Of a stretch of 21,004 nucleotides of DNA, positions 9,524 through 16,472 are shown piece after piece (position 1 is the stretch's first letter; every line of letters begins with the position of its first letter). The DNA is from Ruminococcus sp. AF41-9 (GTDB lineage Bacteria; Bacillota; Clostridia; Lachnospirales; Lachnospiraceae). The position numbers and the translations under genes were made by a program. Location: assembly GCF_003477525.1 (NCBI RefSeq), contig NZ_QUDO01000063.1, forward strand, positions 1 to 21,004. The letters are read 5' to 3'. A model generated the notes under the pieces. It did not search any database and was not told the DNA's origin. It saw only the letters and a list, made by a program, of their open reading frames with translations.

Positions 9524-10513
9524 CTATTTCTCCCTGATCGTCAGGAACAGTAATTCAAGTGCAAGCTCAAAGTTAACATTTGCTTTCAGACGCACTTTCG
9601 TCTTCTGTATGGAATCCAGAATCTTCTCCAGATTCTCATAAGAGCGCTGGCTTGCCTGTTCTCTGATAAAATTAATTTCCTGTTTAAACACCAGATTGTC
9701 AATCTCTCTGGTTGCCTTAAACATCAGAACATCTCTGAACCAGAACTGGAAGATATCCAGATAATCGTTAATGTTCTGCTTCTCGCTGGAGAGTTCCTTA
9801 ATGGCATCTGAAAGCTCATAAACTTCCATGGTATTCGCATACTTCAGAATCTTCAGAGCACTCTGTGTCATATCGGCAAACTCCTGAGAAGTGGCAGCTT
9901 CTTTCGCTCTGCCAATGCTTCCCTGTGCAAAAGATGCGTCAATCTCTGCCTGATAATCCGGAACATGAAGATGTTCCATGAGATATTTCTTTACAAGACC
10001 GTCATCAACTACCTTCAGGTCAAGGCGTACACATCTTGACTGGATGGTAGGCAGCAGGGCTCCGATATTACTGGTCAGTAAAAGGATCACTGCATATTCC
10101 GGCGGTTCCTCAATTGTTTTCAGAAGAGCATTCTGTGCCTGTGGAGTCATAAGATCCGCATCTGCAATAATATAAATCTTGTAAGGACTGTAATATGGCC
10201 GGATATCTACATCATGAATCACCTGATCACGGATCTCATCAATCGTGATCGTTCCCGGTTTCTCATGTTCCACCATGATAATATCCGGATGACTCTTACC
10301 CACTGCTTTCTTACAGGAATCGCATTTCTGACACGGTTCCGTTCCGCCTGCCTCACACTGGAGCGTAGCTGCAAAAGTCCCGGCAAGAAGTTTCTTACCA
10401 GAGCCTGGTTCACCGGTAAAGATATACGAATGTGATACCTTTCCTGTTTCTATGGCATTTTTTAAATGCCTGATAATTTCCTCATGTCCGATAATGTTGT
10501 TAAATCCCATCAT
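9524..10513 (-). CDS. holB: DNA polymerase III subunit delta'
   Basis: The 329-residue clamp-loader subunit of the replicative polymerase has an AAA+ fold: NIIGHEEI at the start, P-loop-like GEPGSGKK (34-41) with Lys where Ser/Thr would follow the lysine (delta' usually does not hydrolyse ATP), a zinc-binding cluster C53-C61-C64-C67, NALLKTIEEPPE and the SRC arginine-finger motif. The frame opens at a GTG (10522) inside the ribosome site; I use ATG at 10513, preceded by GAGGTGA, although the next ATG (10510) is as good. It begins a tight cluster with ricT and trmN6 and is preceded by an extended -10 promoter, so it may be expressed partly apart from the kinase upstream. Confidence 0.94.
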   Translation of the reverse strand: MMGFNNIIGHEEIIRHLKNAIETGKVSHSYIFTGEPGSGKKLLAGTFAATLQCEAGGTEPCQKCDSCKKAVGKSHPDIIMVEHEKPGTITIDEIRDQVIHDVDIRPYYSPYKIYIIADADLMTPQAQNALLKTIEEPPEYAVILLLTSNIGALLPTIQSRCVRLDLKVVDDGLVKKYLMEHLHVPDYQAEIDASFAQGSIGRAKEAATSQEFADMTQSALKILKYANTMEVYELSDAIKELSSEKQNINDYLDIFQFWFRDVLMFKATREIDNLVFKQEINFIREQASQRSYENLEKILDSIQKTKVRLKANVNFELALELLFLTIREK

Positions 10514-10552
10514 AAGAATCACCTCATCAGTCCGTTATATATTTCGTAAAAC

Positions 10553-10561
10553 ATTATATCA
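10553..10561 (-). promoter_or_regulatory. Probable holB promoter (extended -10)
   Basis: Minus strand TGATATAAT lies in the gap between the guanylate-kinase-like gene and holB. The -10 hexamer is perfect with an extended TG. I find no good -35 at 16-18 bases (TGCAAT is the best). Start near 10546 would leave a leader of about 33 bases including the holB ribosome site. Confidence 0.55.
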
Positions 10562-10573
10562 TAAAATTTCCAG

Positions 10574-11161
10574 CTATTGCACAGATTTTATATAATTTAC
10601 GATTTCTTTCACACAAACTTCAAGATCCACATTCTGAAAACGTTTTCTGATTCCTGCTGCCAGAATATTCTCCTCTGAAAAGTCCGACTGATCTGCCAGA
10701 AATCTTCTGCACATTTCCTCATATTTCGGATTTGTCTGTTCCCGTTCTCTTTTCAGAGCCCGGGCAAGACGTTCCCCGTCTTCCACCTGGATATAAACAG
10801 GACAGACGGCATCTTCTCCGTAATAGTTTCTCATCTTCGTAAAAGATTCCAGCGTACCGATTCCCAGATAATCAGACTCTTTCAGATCAACCTGTCCGTC
10901 ATCAGCAGTGAAATATGTCCAGATTCCATGTACGGTATGGTAAGCTCTTGCTTCTATGAGGTTTCCGTTCTTTCGAAATTCTTCCAGTTTCGCATCATCT
11001 ACGAAATAATAATTCTTCCCGTCCTGCTCTCCGGCCCGGATCGGCCGGGTTGTATACAGGACCAGTGTTTTTAGATTCAGTTCTTTGTGTGCGGCCAGAC
11101 GTGAATAAATATTGTCTTTTCCTGACGCACTTTTTCCCATAATATAAAAAATCTTTCCCAT
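10574..11161 (-). CDS. Guanylate-kinase-like P-loop kinase
   Basis: The 195-residue protein matches the guanylate kinase fold. TTRPIRAGEQDG (37-48) followed by YYFV holds the GMP-binding arginines (R39, R42) and tyrosine of Gmk, and E70 sits where Gmk binds the guanine base. The P-loop is GKSASGKDN (9-17), so the usual Ser-Thr after lysine is Asp-Asn. The VHGIWTYF block differs from the canonical YYGTS. It could be a true GMP kinase paralogue or act on another (d)NMP. It lies between a YaaO-type decarboxylase and holB, the place where B. subtilis has tmk. No ribosome site is visible before the ATG at 11161; the next ATG (11140) has only a weak purine stretch. A palindrome (11177-11216) sits just upstream. 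Confidence 0.8.
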   Translation of the reverse strand: MGKIFYIMGKSASGKDNIYSRLAAHKELNLKTLVLYTTRPIRAGEQDGKNYYFVDDAKLEEFRKNGNLIEARAYHTVHGIWTYFTADDGQVDLKESDYLGIGTLESFTKMRNYYGEDAVCPVYIQVEDGERLARALKREREQTNPKYEEMCRRFLADQSDFSEENILAAGIRKRFQNVDLEVCVKEIVNYIKSVQ

Positions 11162-11176
11162 GATTTATGTTTTATC

Positions 11177-11216
11177 GTAACTGTTCCGCAGTCTGTATTC
11201 CGCACGGAACAGTTAC
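11177..11216. repeat. Perfect 12-base inverted repeat (GTAACTGTTCCG element)
   Basis: GTAACTGTTCCG at 11177-11188 is a perfect inverted copy of CGGAACAGTTAC at 11205-11216 with a 16-base loop. It fills most of the gap between the decarboxylase stop and the kinase start. On the minus strand no T-run follows, so it is not a normal terminator in the direction of the genes. Its tips match the element at 6632-6694, suggesting a dispersed palindrome family. Confidence 0.85.
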
Positions 11217-11231
11217 CTCTTCCCTTTTGTT

Positions 11232-12662
11232 TTATTCTTCCTTACGGGCAGCCACGCAGATCGTCTCACATGTACTGTCACTGAGCCCCTGCACTTCCAG
11301 ACCCTGTTCCATGTATCTTCTCACATTTCTTACCAAATGTCCAGAGATCTGCTCTCCGGGCACCAGGATGGGAATCCCCGGCGGATACAGATACGCAAAT
11401 TCTCCGCTGATCTTTCCGATACTTTCTTCCAGCGGAAATCTGCGCTGCTGTGCATCCATCGCCTGAGCAATGCTGAGAACCTGCTTCATCTTTGCATAAG
11501 AGATTCTTTCCTGCCCTGCGTCTGTTTCTGTCTCTGTTTCTGCATCGATTTTCTCAATGGCACTGCACAACCTCTCAAAGCCTTCCTCCGTATCTCCCAC
11601 GGCTGCAATTCCCAGAACATAGTTCTCAGCTTCCATCTCCATTTCGATATGAAACTCATCTCTTAATCTGGCATGAAGTTCGTGTCCGTTCATGGAAGTT
11701 CCGACTGTGGAAAATAACAGCTTTGATCTGTCGTAATCAAAAACATCCGTACTGTCCAGCATTCCAGGCTGTACCAGTTGGATCTTCTGGCACTGGCTCA
11801 GTCTCTGTCGTGCTTTTTCCAGCTGAAAAGTAAATTCCCGGAACATCTGCTGCCCGTCCTTTTGCATCTTATCCACGCAGGCGTCAATGCTTGCCATCAG
11901 AATATAAGAGGGACTGCTGGTCTGGTAGATTGCCATAAACTGTTTTACTTTTTCCACATCGACCCGGTCGCTGCATACATGAAGAACCGCCGTCTGTGTC
12001 ATAGAAGGCAGTGTCTTATGAAAACTCTGAATCACAATATCTGCTCCCAGATCAGCTGCAGAAACCGGGAAATATTCCGAGAAACGGAAATGAGCACCAT
12101 GTGCTTCGTCCACGATCAGCGGCACCTCATGCCTGTGCGCAATTTCTGCAATCTTTTCCACATTTGAAACAATTCCGTCATACGTGGGAGATGTGATCAG
12201 CACAGCTTCCACTTCCGGATGCTCTTCCAGATATCTTTCCACACAGGAAGGAGAAATTCCTCCGTTTATCCCCAGCCTGGAGTCTTCGTGTGGATAAATG
12301 TATACCGGCTGTAATTCTCTGAGATATAAGGCATGATAGACTGCCTTATGACAGTTTCGCGCCACCAGAATGCTTCCGCCCTTGCTGACACATGCACTGA
12401 TCGCAGACAGCAGGGCAGCAGTGCTTCCGTTTACACTGAAAAAGCAGCGTCGTGTTCCATAGAGCTGCGCTGCATTTTCCTGTGCTTCCTTCAGGATTCC
12501 CTCTGCGTGATGCAGATTGTCAAATCCTGAAATCTCTGTAATGTCTCTTTCAAAGGGAAACTTCCCTGCGGAAGAAGCCAGATTTCTTTTGTGTCCCGGC
12601 ATATGAAACGGGTAAAAATCGGATTGTCCGTATCTTTCCAGCTTTTTATATAATCTTTCCAT
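11232..12662 (-). CDS. Orn/Lys/Arg decarboxylase family PLP enzyme (YaaO type)
   Basis: The 476-residue fold-type I PLP enzyme has FHMPGHKRN (19-27), the signature opening of Orn/Lys/Arg decarboxylases, SVNGSTAA near 76-83, DEAHGAHF (185-192, Asp for the PLP ring nitrogen) and SFHKTLPS (213-220), whose K216 forms the PLP Schiff base. It decarboxylates a basic amino acid to a diamine or agmatine for polyamine supply; the substrate cannot be told from the sequence. The N-terminal wing domain of large inducible decarboxylases is absent. ATG 12662 is chosen over 12683 because AGAGGA lies 6 bases before it. In B. subtilis yaaO heads the tmk-holB-yaaT-yabB region, as here. Confidence 0.88.
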   Translation of the reverse strand: MERLYKKLERYGQSDFYPFHMPGHKRNLASSAGKFPFERDITEISGFDNLHHAEGILKEAQENAAQLYGTRRCFFSVNGSTAALLSAISACVSKGGSILVARNCHKAVYHALYLRELQPVYIYPHEDSRLGINGGISPSCVERYLEEHPEVEAVLITSPTYDGIVSNVEKIAEIAHRHEVPLIVDEAHGAHFRFSEYFPVSAADLGADIVIQSFHKTLPSMTQTAVLHVCSDRVDVEKVKQFMAIYQTSSPSYILMASIDACVDKMQKDGQQMFREFTFQLEKARQRLSQCQKIQLVQPGMLDSTDVFDYDRSKLLFSTVGTSMNGHELHARLRDEFHIEMEMEAENYVLGIAAVGDTEEGFERLCSAIEKIDAETETETDAGQERISYAKMKQVLSIAQAMDAQQRRFPLEESIGKISGEFAYLYPPGIPILVPGEQISGHLVRNVRRYMEQGLEVQGLSDSTCETICVAARKEE

Positions 12663-12705
12663 ATTTTTTCCTCTTTTATACATTTGACGGATAATATCAG
12701 GGTAA

Positions 12706-12730
12706 AACGCCAGAAAACATTCTGTTCGTT
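12706..12730. repeat. Hairpin between response regulator and decarboxylase genes
   Basis: AACG-c-CAGAA (12706-12715) pairs with TTCTG-tt-CGTT (12720-12730) around a 4-base loop, nine pairs with a one-versus-two-base internal bulge. No T-run follows on either strand, so it is not a clear terminator. It also contains CTGTTCGTTA, loosely like the tips of the GTTACTGTTC elements. The rest of the 128-base gap shows only a weak extended -10 (TGATATTAT on the minus strand near 12691). Confidence 0.5.
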
Positions 12731-12790
12731 ATCTGCTCATTGCTTTTCGCAAAATCAAAGCAGGGGACTTACCTGATTCGGTTAAAATAT

Positions 12791-13480
12791 TCAGACTTTG
12801 AAACGATATCCAACACCCCAGATTGTCTCAATATACTGTGGCTTGGCTGTATTGAACTCTATCTTTTCACGGATTTTCTTGATGTGTACCGTAACCGTTG
12901 CAATATCTCCCACGGATTCCATATCCCAGATTTCCCGGAACAGTTCTTCCTTGGTAAATACTCTGTTCGGATTCTCTGCCAGGAAAGTAAGCAGGTCATA
13001 TTCCTTGGAAGTGAAGGTTGTCTCTTCTCCGTTGACCCATACCCTGCGTGCGGTTTTATCAATCTTGATTCCACGGATCTCCACAATATCATTCTTATGA
13101 ACATTGGAGCCAATCAGACGGTTGTATCGTTCCATGTGCGCTTTTACTCTTGCAACCAGTTCACTTGGGCTGAAAGGTTTTGTCATGTAGTCATCTGCCC
13201 CAAGTCCCAGTCCTCTGATCTTGTCAATGTCATCTTTCTTGGCTGAAACCATAATGATCGGTGTATTCTTTTCCTGGCGTACCTGGCGGCAGATGTCAAA
13301 TCCATCTACCTCCGGCAGCATAAGGTCAAGAATGATCAGGTCAAATTCCTCGTTCAGTGCTCTGGTCAGTCCTGTATCTCCTCTGTTGCATATCTCAACC
13401 TCAAACCCGGAAAGTTCCAGATAATCTTTCTCCAGATCTGCGATTGCTTCTTCATCTTCTATGATCAAAATTCTGCTCAT
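12791..13480 (-). CDS. OmpR/PhoB-family response regulator
   Basis: The 229-residue regulator has a receiver domain (1-115) with acidic pair E8-D9, phospho-acceptor D52 in LDLMLP, S79 and K101 in TKPF, and a C-terminal winged-helix DNA-binding domain (about 130-228) with TSKEYDLL, the recognition helix near VTVHIKKIREKI and the closing WGVGYRF. It should bind DNA when phosphorylated by the partner kinase. Its ATG overlaps the kinase stop in ATGA, with AGGAGG in the end of the kinase gene as ribosome site, so the two are translationally coupled. Regulatory targets are not indicated except possibly its own promoter region. Confidence 0.95.
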   Translation of the reverse strand: MSRILIIEDEEAIADLEKDYLELSGFEVEICNRGDTGLTRALNEEFDLIILDLMLPEVDGFDICRQVRQEKNTPIIMVSAKKDDIDKIRGLGLGADDYMTKPFSPSELVARVKAHMERYNRLIGSNVHKNDIVEIRGIKIDKTARRVWVNGEETTFTSKEYDLLTFLAENPNRVFTKEELFREIWDMESVGDIATVTVHIKKIREKIEFNTAKPQYIETIWGVGYRFKV

Positions 13481-14628
13481 TTCATTGGTACCTCCTGATA
13501 TTTTCTAAGAACAAAATACATAATCGTGCCGATTCCAAGGCGGCTGGTCGCCCATACTTTACCACCGTGATCTTCCAGTATCTTTTTCACAATGGAAAGT
13601 CCGATACCGCTTCCTCCTTTTGAGGAATTTCTGGATACATCTGTCCTGTAAAAACGGTCAAAAATATATGCGATATCTTTGGCTGCAATTCCTTTTCCGT
13701 TATCCTCGATTTCTACCTGGATGAAGTCTCCTACATCCTTGACGCGAATCTGTATGATGCCTTTGGGTTTGTCCATATATTTGATGGCATTGCTGATAAT
13801 GTTGTGAATGACACGGCGGATCTGCTCTCCGTCTGCAATGACAAGAACACCGCTCTCCACATAATTGGCATATACCAGCTCAATTCCTCTGGTCTCCAGT
13901 TCCAGACCTACTTCCTCCGCACAGTCCCCGAAATAGTCTTCCACATTCAGTTTACTGAACGTATAGGGAATACGGTTTGTATCAATTTTTGAGTAAAAGG
14001 TCAGCTCATTGATCAGATGGTCCATCTCATTTGTCTTGTTATAGATTGTTTTGACATAACGGTCCATCTTCTCCGGAGTATCCGCAACTCCGTCCATGAT
14101 TCCTTCCACATAACCTTTTACTGCGGTGATCGGTGTCTTCAGGTCGTGGGAAATGTTACTGATGAGTTCCTTGTTCTCTTTATCCAGAAGAACTTTCTCC
14201 TCCGCAGATTCTTTCAGACGCTTACGCATCTCTTCAAAATCCCGGCAGAGTTCCGAAAACTCATCATCTCCCTCCACATCCAGCACAAAATCCAGATTTC
14301 CTTCTTTGATATTCTGTGTGGCTTTCTTCAGTTTTACCAGCGGCGTGGCGATACTTCTGTATATCCACAGGCCAATCGACAAGGCCGTGAATACCAGGAT
14401 CACCGTTGCCGTAAACAGAAGATCTTTCGCGATCAGCCTTACCTGTGTCTGGCTGTTCGCAGATTCCCCTACGGAAATGTCGTATACGACTTCTGATGAG
14501 TTCTTTTCCTGCTGCGCAAGTTTCGTATGGCTTAATCCATATAATGATGCAGAAAACAAAAGCAGCGGAACCAGAATACTCATTCCAAATCCGATTATAA
14601 TCCTTGTTTTTAATTTCATACGAATCAT
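13477..14628 (-). CDS. Membrane sensor histidine kinase
   Basis: The 383-residue kinase has TM1 at about 10-30, an outside loop of only about 38 residues, TM2 at about 69-90, a HAMP linker (91-143), a HisKA domain with phospho-acceptor H161 in SHDLKTPIT, and a HATPase domain with N box HNIISNAIKY, G1 DNGKGI, F box FDRFYR and G2 GGSGIGLS. The small outer loop makes sensing through the membrane or via partner proteins likely rather than binding of a large ligand. The gene precedes its regulator, the reverse of the more common regulator-first order. ATG 14628 has AGGA six bases ahead; ATG 14619 is possible. An extended -10 promoter and inverted repeat lie upstream. The cognate signal is unknown. 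Confidence 0.94.
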   Translation of the reverse strand: MIRMKLKTRIIIGFGMSILVPLLLFSASLYGLSHTKLAQQEKNSSEVVYDISVGESANSQTQVRLIAKDLLFTATVILVFTALSIGLWIYRSIATPLVKLKKATQNIKEGNLDFVLDVEGDDEFSELCRDFEEMRKRLKESAEEKVLLDKENKELISNISHDLKTPITAVKGYVEGIMDGVADTPEKMDRYVKTIYNKTNEMDHLINELTFYSKIDTNRIPYTFSKLNVEDYFGDCAEEVGLELETRGIELVYANYVESGVLVIADGEQIRRVIHNIISNAIKYMDKPKGIIQIRVKDVGDFIQVEIEDNGKGIAAKDIAYIFDRFYRTDVSRNSSKGGSGIGLSIVKKILEDHGGKVWATSRLGIGTIMYFVLRKYQEVPMK

Positions 14629-14655
14629 CCTTTATCCTGTCTGTTATGTTCAATT

Positions 14656-14680
14656 ATGGCAACTTTCAAACGGTTGCCAT
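14656..14680. promoter_or_regulatory. Inverted repeat in the leader of the two-component operon
   Basis: ATGGCAAC (14656-14663) and GTTGCCAT (14673-14680) are a perfect 8-base inverted repeat with a 9-base spacer, starting about 6 bases after the expected transcript start. A second palindrome, ATTCATGAAT, lies at 14684-14693. Either could be an operator, or the first an mRNA hairpin; no T-run follows, so it is not a terminator. Confidence 0.55.
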
Positions 14681-14692
14681 TGATTCATGAAT

Positions 14693-14701
14693 ATTATATC
14701 A
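14693..14701 (-). promoter_or_regulatory. Promoter of the two-component operon (extended -10)
   Basis: Minus strand TGATATAAT, a perfect extended -10, between the metK terminator and the kinase gene. No good -35 is seen at 17 bases. The expected start near 14686 gives a leader of about 58 bases containing the 14656-14680 inverted repeat. A poor -35 with a strong -10 would suit an activator-dependent promoter, but that is inference. Confidence 0.65.
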
Positions 14702-14733
14702 TAAAGTTAATTTCGCATATCTAAATTTTCTAT

Positions 14734-14780
14734 AAAAAAGAACAGGAACCATCTGCTGTTTCTTACAGATAATTCCTGTT
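14734..14780 (-). terminator. Intrinsic terminator of metK
   Basis: Minus strand: AACAGGAA (14773-14780) pairs perfectly with TTCCTGTT (14741-14748), an inner ATCTG/CAGAT pairing extends the stem, and CTTTTTT follows (14734-14740). This is a strong terminator about 85 bases after the metK stop. Confidence 0.93.
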
Positions 14781-14863
14781 TTCTCTCTATGTGTTTCTGT
14801 TTTTCCTGTACATCAGAATACGATATTATGACCGCTTCCGAGCATTCATTCAGAATCTTGTTT

Positions 14864-16045
14864 TTATGCAAGGTATTTCTTAAGATCCTCAACTTTGTCC
14901 AGGTGCTCCCATGGAAGATCCACATCTGTACGTCCGAAATGTCCGTAAGCTGCAGTCTGTTTGTAGATCGGTCTTCTCAGGTCAAGCATCTTGATGATTC
15001 CGGCCGGACGAAGGTCGAAGTTCTCACGGATGATCTCAACAAGTTTTGTATCAGAAAGTCTGCCTGTTCCGAATGTATCTACGTGAATAGATGTCGGATG
15101 AGCAACACCGATTGCATAGGAAAGCTGGATCTCGCACTTGTCAGCAAGTCCTGCTGCTACGATATTCTTTGCTACATAACGAGCTGCATATGCTGCGGAA
15201 CGGTCAACCTTTGTACAGTCTTTTCCGGAGAAAGCTCCGCCGCCGTGACGGCCTGCTCCACCGTAAGTATCAACGATGATCTTACGTCCGGTAAGTCCGC
15301 TGTCACCGTGAGGTCCGCCGATTACGAAACGTCCTGTCGGGTTGATAAAATACAGTGTATTCTCATCTACCATGTCTGCCGGGATGATCTCATCGAATAC
15401 ATATTTCTTAATATCCTCATGGATCTGCTCCTGAGTTACATCCGGGTCATGCTGTGTAGAGCATACAACTGCATCAATACGGCATGGTTTGCCAGCTTCA
15501 TCATATTCTACAGTCACCTGAGTTTTTCCGTCTGGTCTTAAATATTTTAAAGTTCCGTCTTTACGAACTTTTGTTAACTGACGTGCAAGTTTATGTGCCA
15601 TGTTGATCGCATATGGCATATATTCTTCTGTTTCGTTGGAAGCATAACCGAACTGGATACCCTGATCTCCTGCTCCGATCGCATTGATCTCGTCTTCTCC
15701 CATTTTCGCTTCCAGTGCTTTATCTACACCAAGGGCAATATCTGCGGACTGTTTGTCCAGAGCTGTGATCACTGCACAGGTATCTGCATCAAATCCGAAT
15801 TTACCACGGTCATATCCGATCTCACGAACAGTATCTCTTACGATCTGCTGGATATCAATGTTTGCTGTTGTTGTAATTTCACCCATTACAAGTACAAGAC
15901 CTGTTGTTGTAGCTGTTTCGCATGCAACACGTCCCATCGGGTCCTGTTCCATGATCGCATCAAGAATGGCATCAGAAATGGCATCACACATTTTGTCAGG
16001 ATGGCCTTCGGTTACAGATTCAGAAGTGAATAAAATTTTCTCCAT
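14864..16045 (-). CDS. metK: S-adenosylmethionine synthase
   Basis: The 393-residue enzyme makes S-adenosylmethionine from methionine and ATP. Family signatures are complete: [16 protein letters not shown] at the start, [12 protein letters not shown] (about 123-134), the phosphate-binding [15 protein letters not shown] (about 257-271), and the usual ending. Length is normal. AAGGAGA precedes the ATG by 6 bases. It is transcribed alone: its own promoter (16392-16420), a SAM-I riboswitch with terminator (16196-16348) upstream, and a strong terminator after it. Expression should fall when SAM is plentiful. Confidence 0.98.
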   Translation of the reverse strand: MEKILFTSESVTEGHPDKMCDAISDAILDAIMEQDPMGRVACETATTTGLVLVMGEITTTANIDIQQIVRDTVREIGYDRGKFGFDADTCAVITALDKQSADIALGVDKALEAKMGEDEINAIGAGDQGIQFGYASNETEEYMPYAINMAHKLARQLTKVRKDGTLKYLRPDGKTQVTVEYDEAGKPCRIDAVVCSTQHDPDVTQEQIHEDIKKYVFDEIIPADMVDENTLYFINPTGRFVIGGPHGDSGLTGRKIIVDTYGGAGRHGGGAFSGKDCTKVDRSAAYAARYVAKNIVAAGLADKCEIQLSYAIGVAHPTSIHVDTFGTGRLSDTKLVEIIRENFDLRPAGIIKMLDLRRPIYKQTAAYGHFGRTDVDLPWEHLDKVEDLKKYLA

Positions 16046-16086
16046 TATGTTCTCCTTTATAATTCTATGTTGTTCCTATATGTACT

Positions 16087-16185
16087 GTATCAGTCCGTTC
16101 CGAGCCTTTTTTTGTTCTGCTCAGGCTGCTGTTTTCTCTGTTCCCGGCAGCACATTCCACAATCTGCAGAATTCTGACTGATACC
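16087..16185. repeat. Inverted-repeat element in the metK leader
   Basis: Perfect 9-base inverted repeat GTATCAGTC (16087-16095) and GACTGATAC (16177-16185) enclosing about 80 bases that can fold further (TGCTG/CAGCA, palindrome CAGAATTCTG). It lies between the riboswitch terminator and metK and is not part of the S-box. It shares GAACAGAGAAA(A)CAGC, a seven-A/T run and GGAACGG next to the outer arm with the gyrB leader element at 6490-6630. Function unknown. Confidence 0.6.
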
Positions 16186-16195
16186 TTGCAGTTAA

Positions 16196-16227
16196 CAAAA
16201 AGAAACAGCCCGAAGTAATCGGACTGT
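16196..16227 (-). terminator. SAM riboswitch expression-platform terminator
   Basis: Minus strand: ACAGTCCGA pairs with TCGGGCTGT (16205-16227, one G-U pair) around a short loop, then TTCTTTTTG. It is placed 18 bases after the aptamer's P1 stem. The P1 3' strand can also sit in an alternative AACAAT/ATTGTT hairpin, fitting a switch between termination and read-through. Confidence 0.88.
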
Positions 16228-16244
16228 CTGATTATCTCAACAAT

Positions 16245-16348
16245 CCTCTTATTGTTCGATCACTCGCTCAGGTTGGCACCTTCCTCTACAGACAGGGGTT
16301 GCCGTGGCTTCGCAGATCCTTTGTATCTCCACCACTCTGAATAAAAGG
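16245..16348 (-). promoter_or_regulatory. SAM-I (S-box) riboswitch aptamer controlling metK
   Basis: On the minus strand the S-box core blocks occur in order: CAGAGTGGTGGAGA, then GAAGCCACGGCAACC, then GGAAGGTGCCAACCTG. P1 is closed by CCTTTTATT (16340-16348) and AATAAGAGG (16245-16253), nine pairs with one G-U. GATC in the P2 loop and GATC in the P3-P4 junction can form the expected pseudoknot. With the following terminator this is a SAM-repressed transcription attenuator, and the downstream gene is the SAM producer, a classic arrangement. Confidence 0.95.
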
Positions 16349-16391
16349 CTATTACTAATTATTAACTTTCATTAACAATGCTGCATACCAT

Positions 16392-16420
16392 ACAATATAC
16401 TTAACCATCACGAATGTCAA
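16392..16420 (-). promoter_or_regulatory. metK promoter
   Basis: Minus strand: consensus -35 TTGACA at 16415-16420, a 17-base spacer, and -10 TATTGT at 16392-16397. The start near 16385 gives about 37 bases before the S-box P1 stem and a total leader of about 340 bases. Confidence 0.8.
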
Positions 16421-16438
16421 GTATATTTTTTAATTTTG

Positions 16439-16472
16439 TTGCTCATCCCGGGCAGGCAAGAGCAATTTTTTT
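16439..16472 (+). terminator. Terminator-like hairpin facing antisense to murA
   Basis: Plus strand: TTGCTC (16439-16444), 15 bases, GAGCAA (16460-16465), then seven T (16466-16472) running into the murA stop codon. In murA's direction the hairpin is preceded by the A-run and followed by CAAAATTAAAAAAT, so it has a poor U-tract that way. It would best stop transcripts entering murA from behind, though it may also mark the murA mRNA end. Confidence 0.6.

Noticed and set aside
11177..11216. Hairpin as terminator of the decarboxylase gene
   Set aside because: In the transcribed direction the hairpin is followed by GATAAAACATAAATC, without a T-run.
14707..14925. 72-codon minus-strand frame overlapping the metK end and its terminator
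   Set aside because: It runs through the strong metK terminator hairpin, overlaps metK out of frame and lacks a ribosome site.
16087..16185. Second tandem riboswitch in the metK leader
   Set aside because: None of the S-box, S(MK) or other SAM-aptamer core blocks that I know occurs here; only a bounded inverted repeat is visible.
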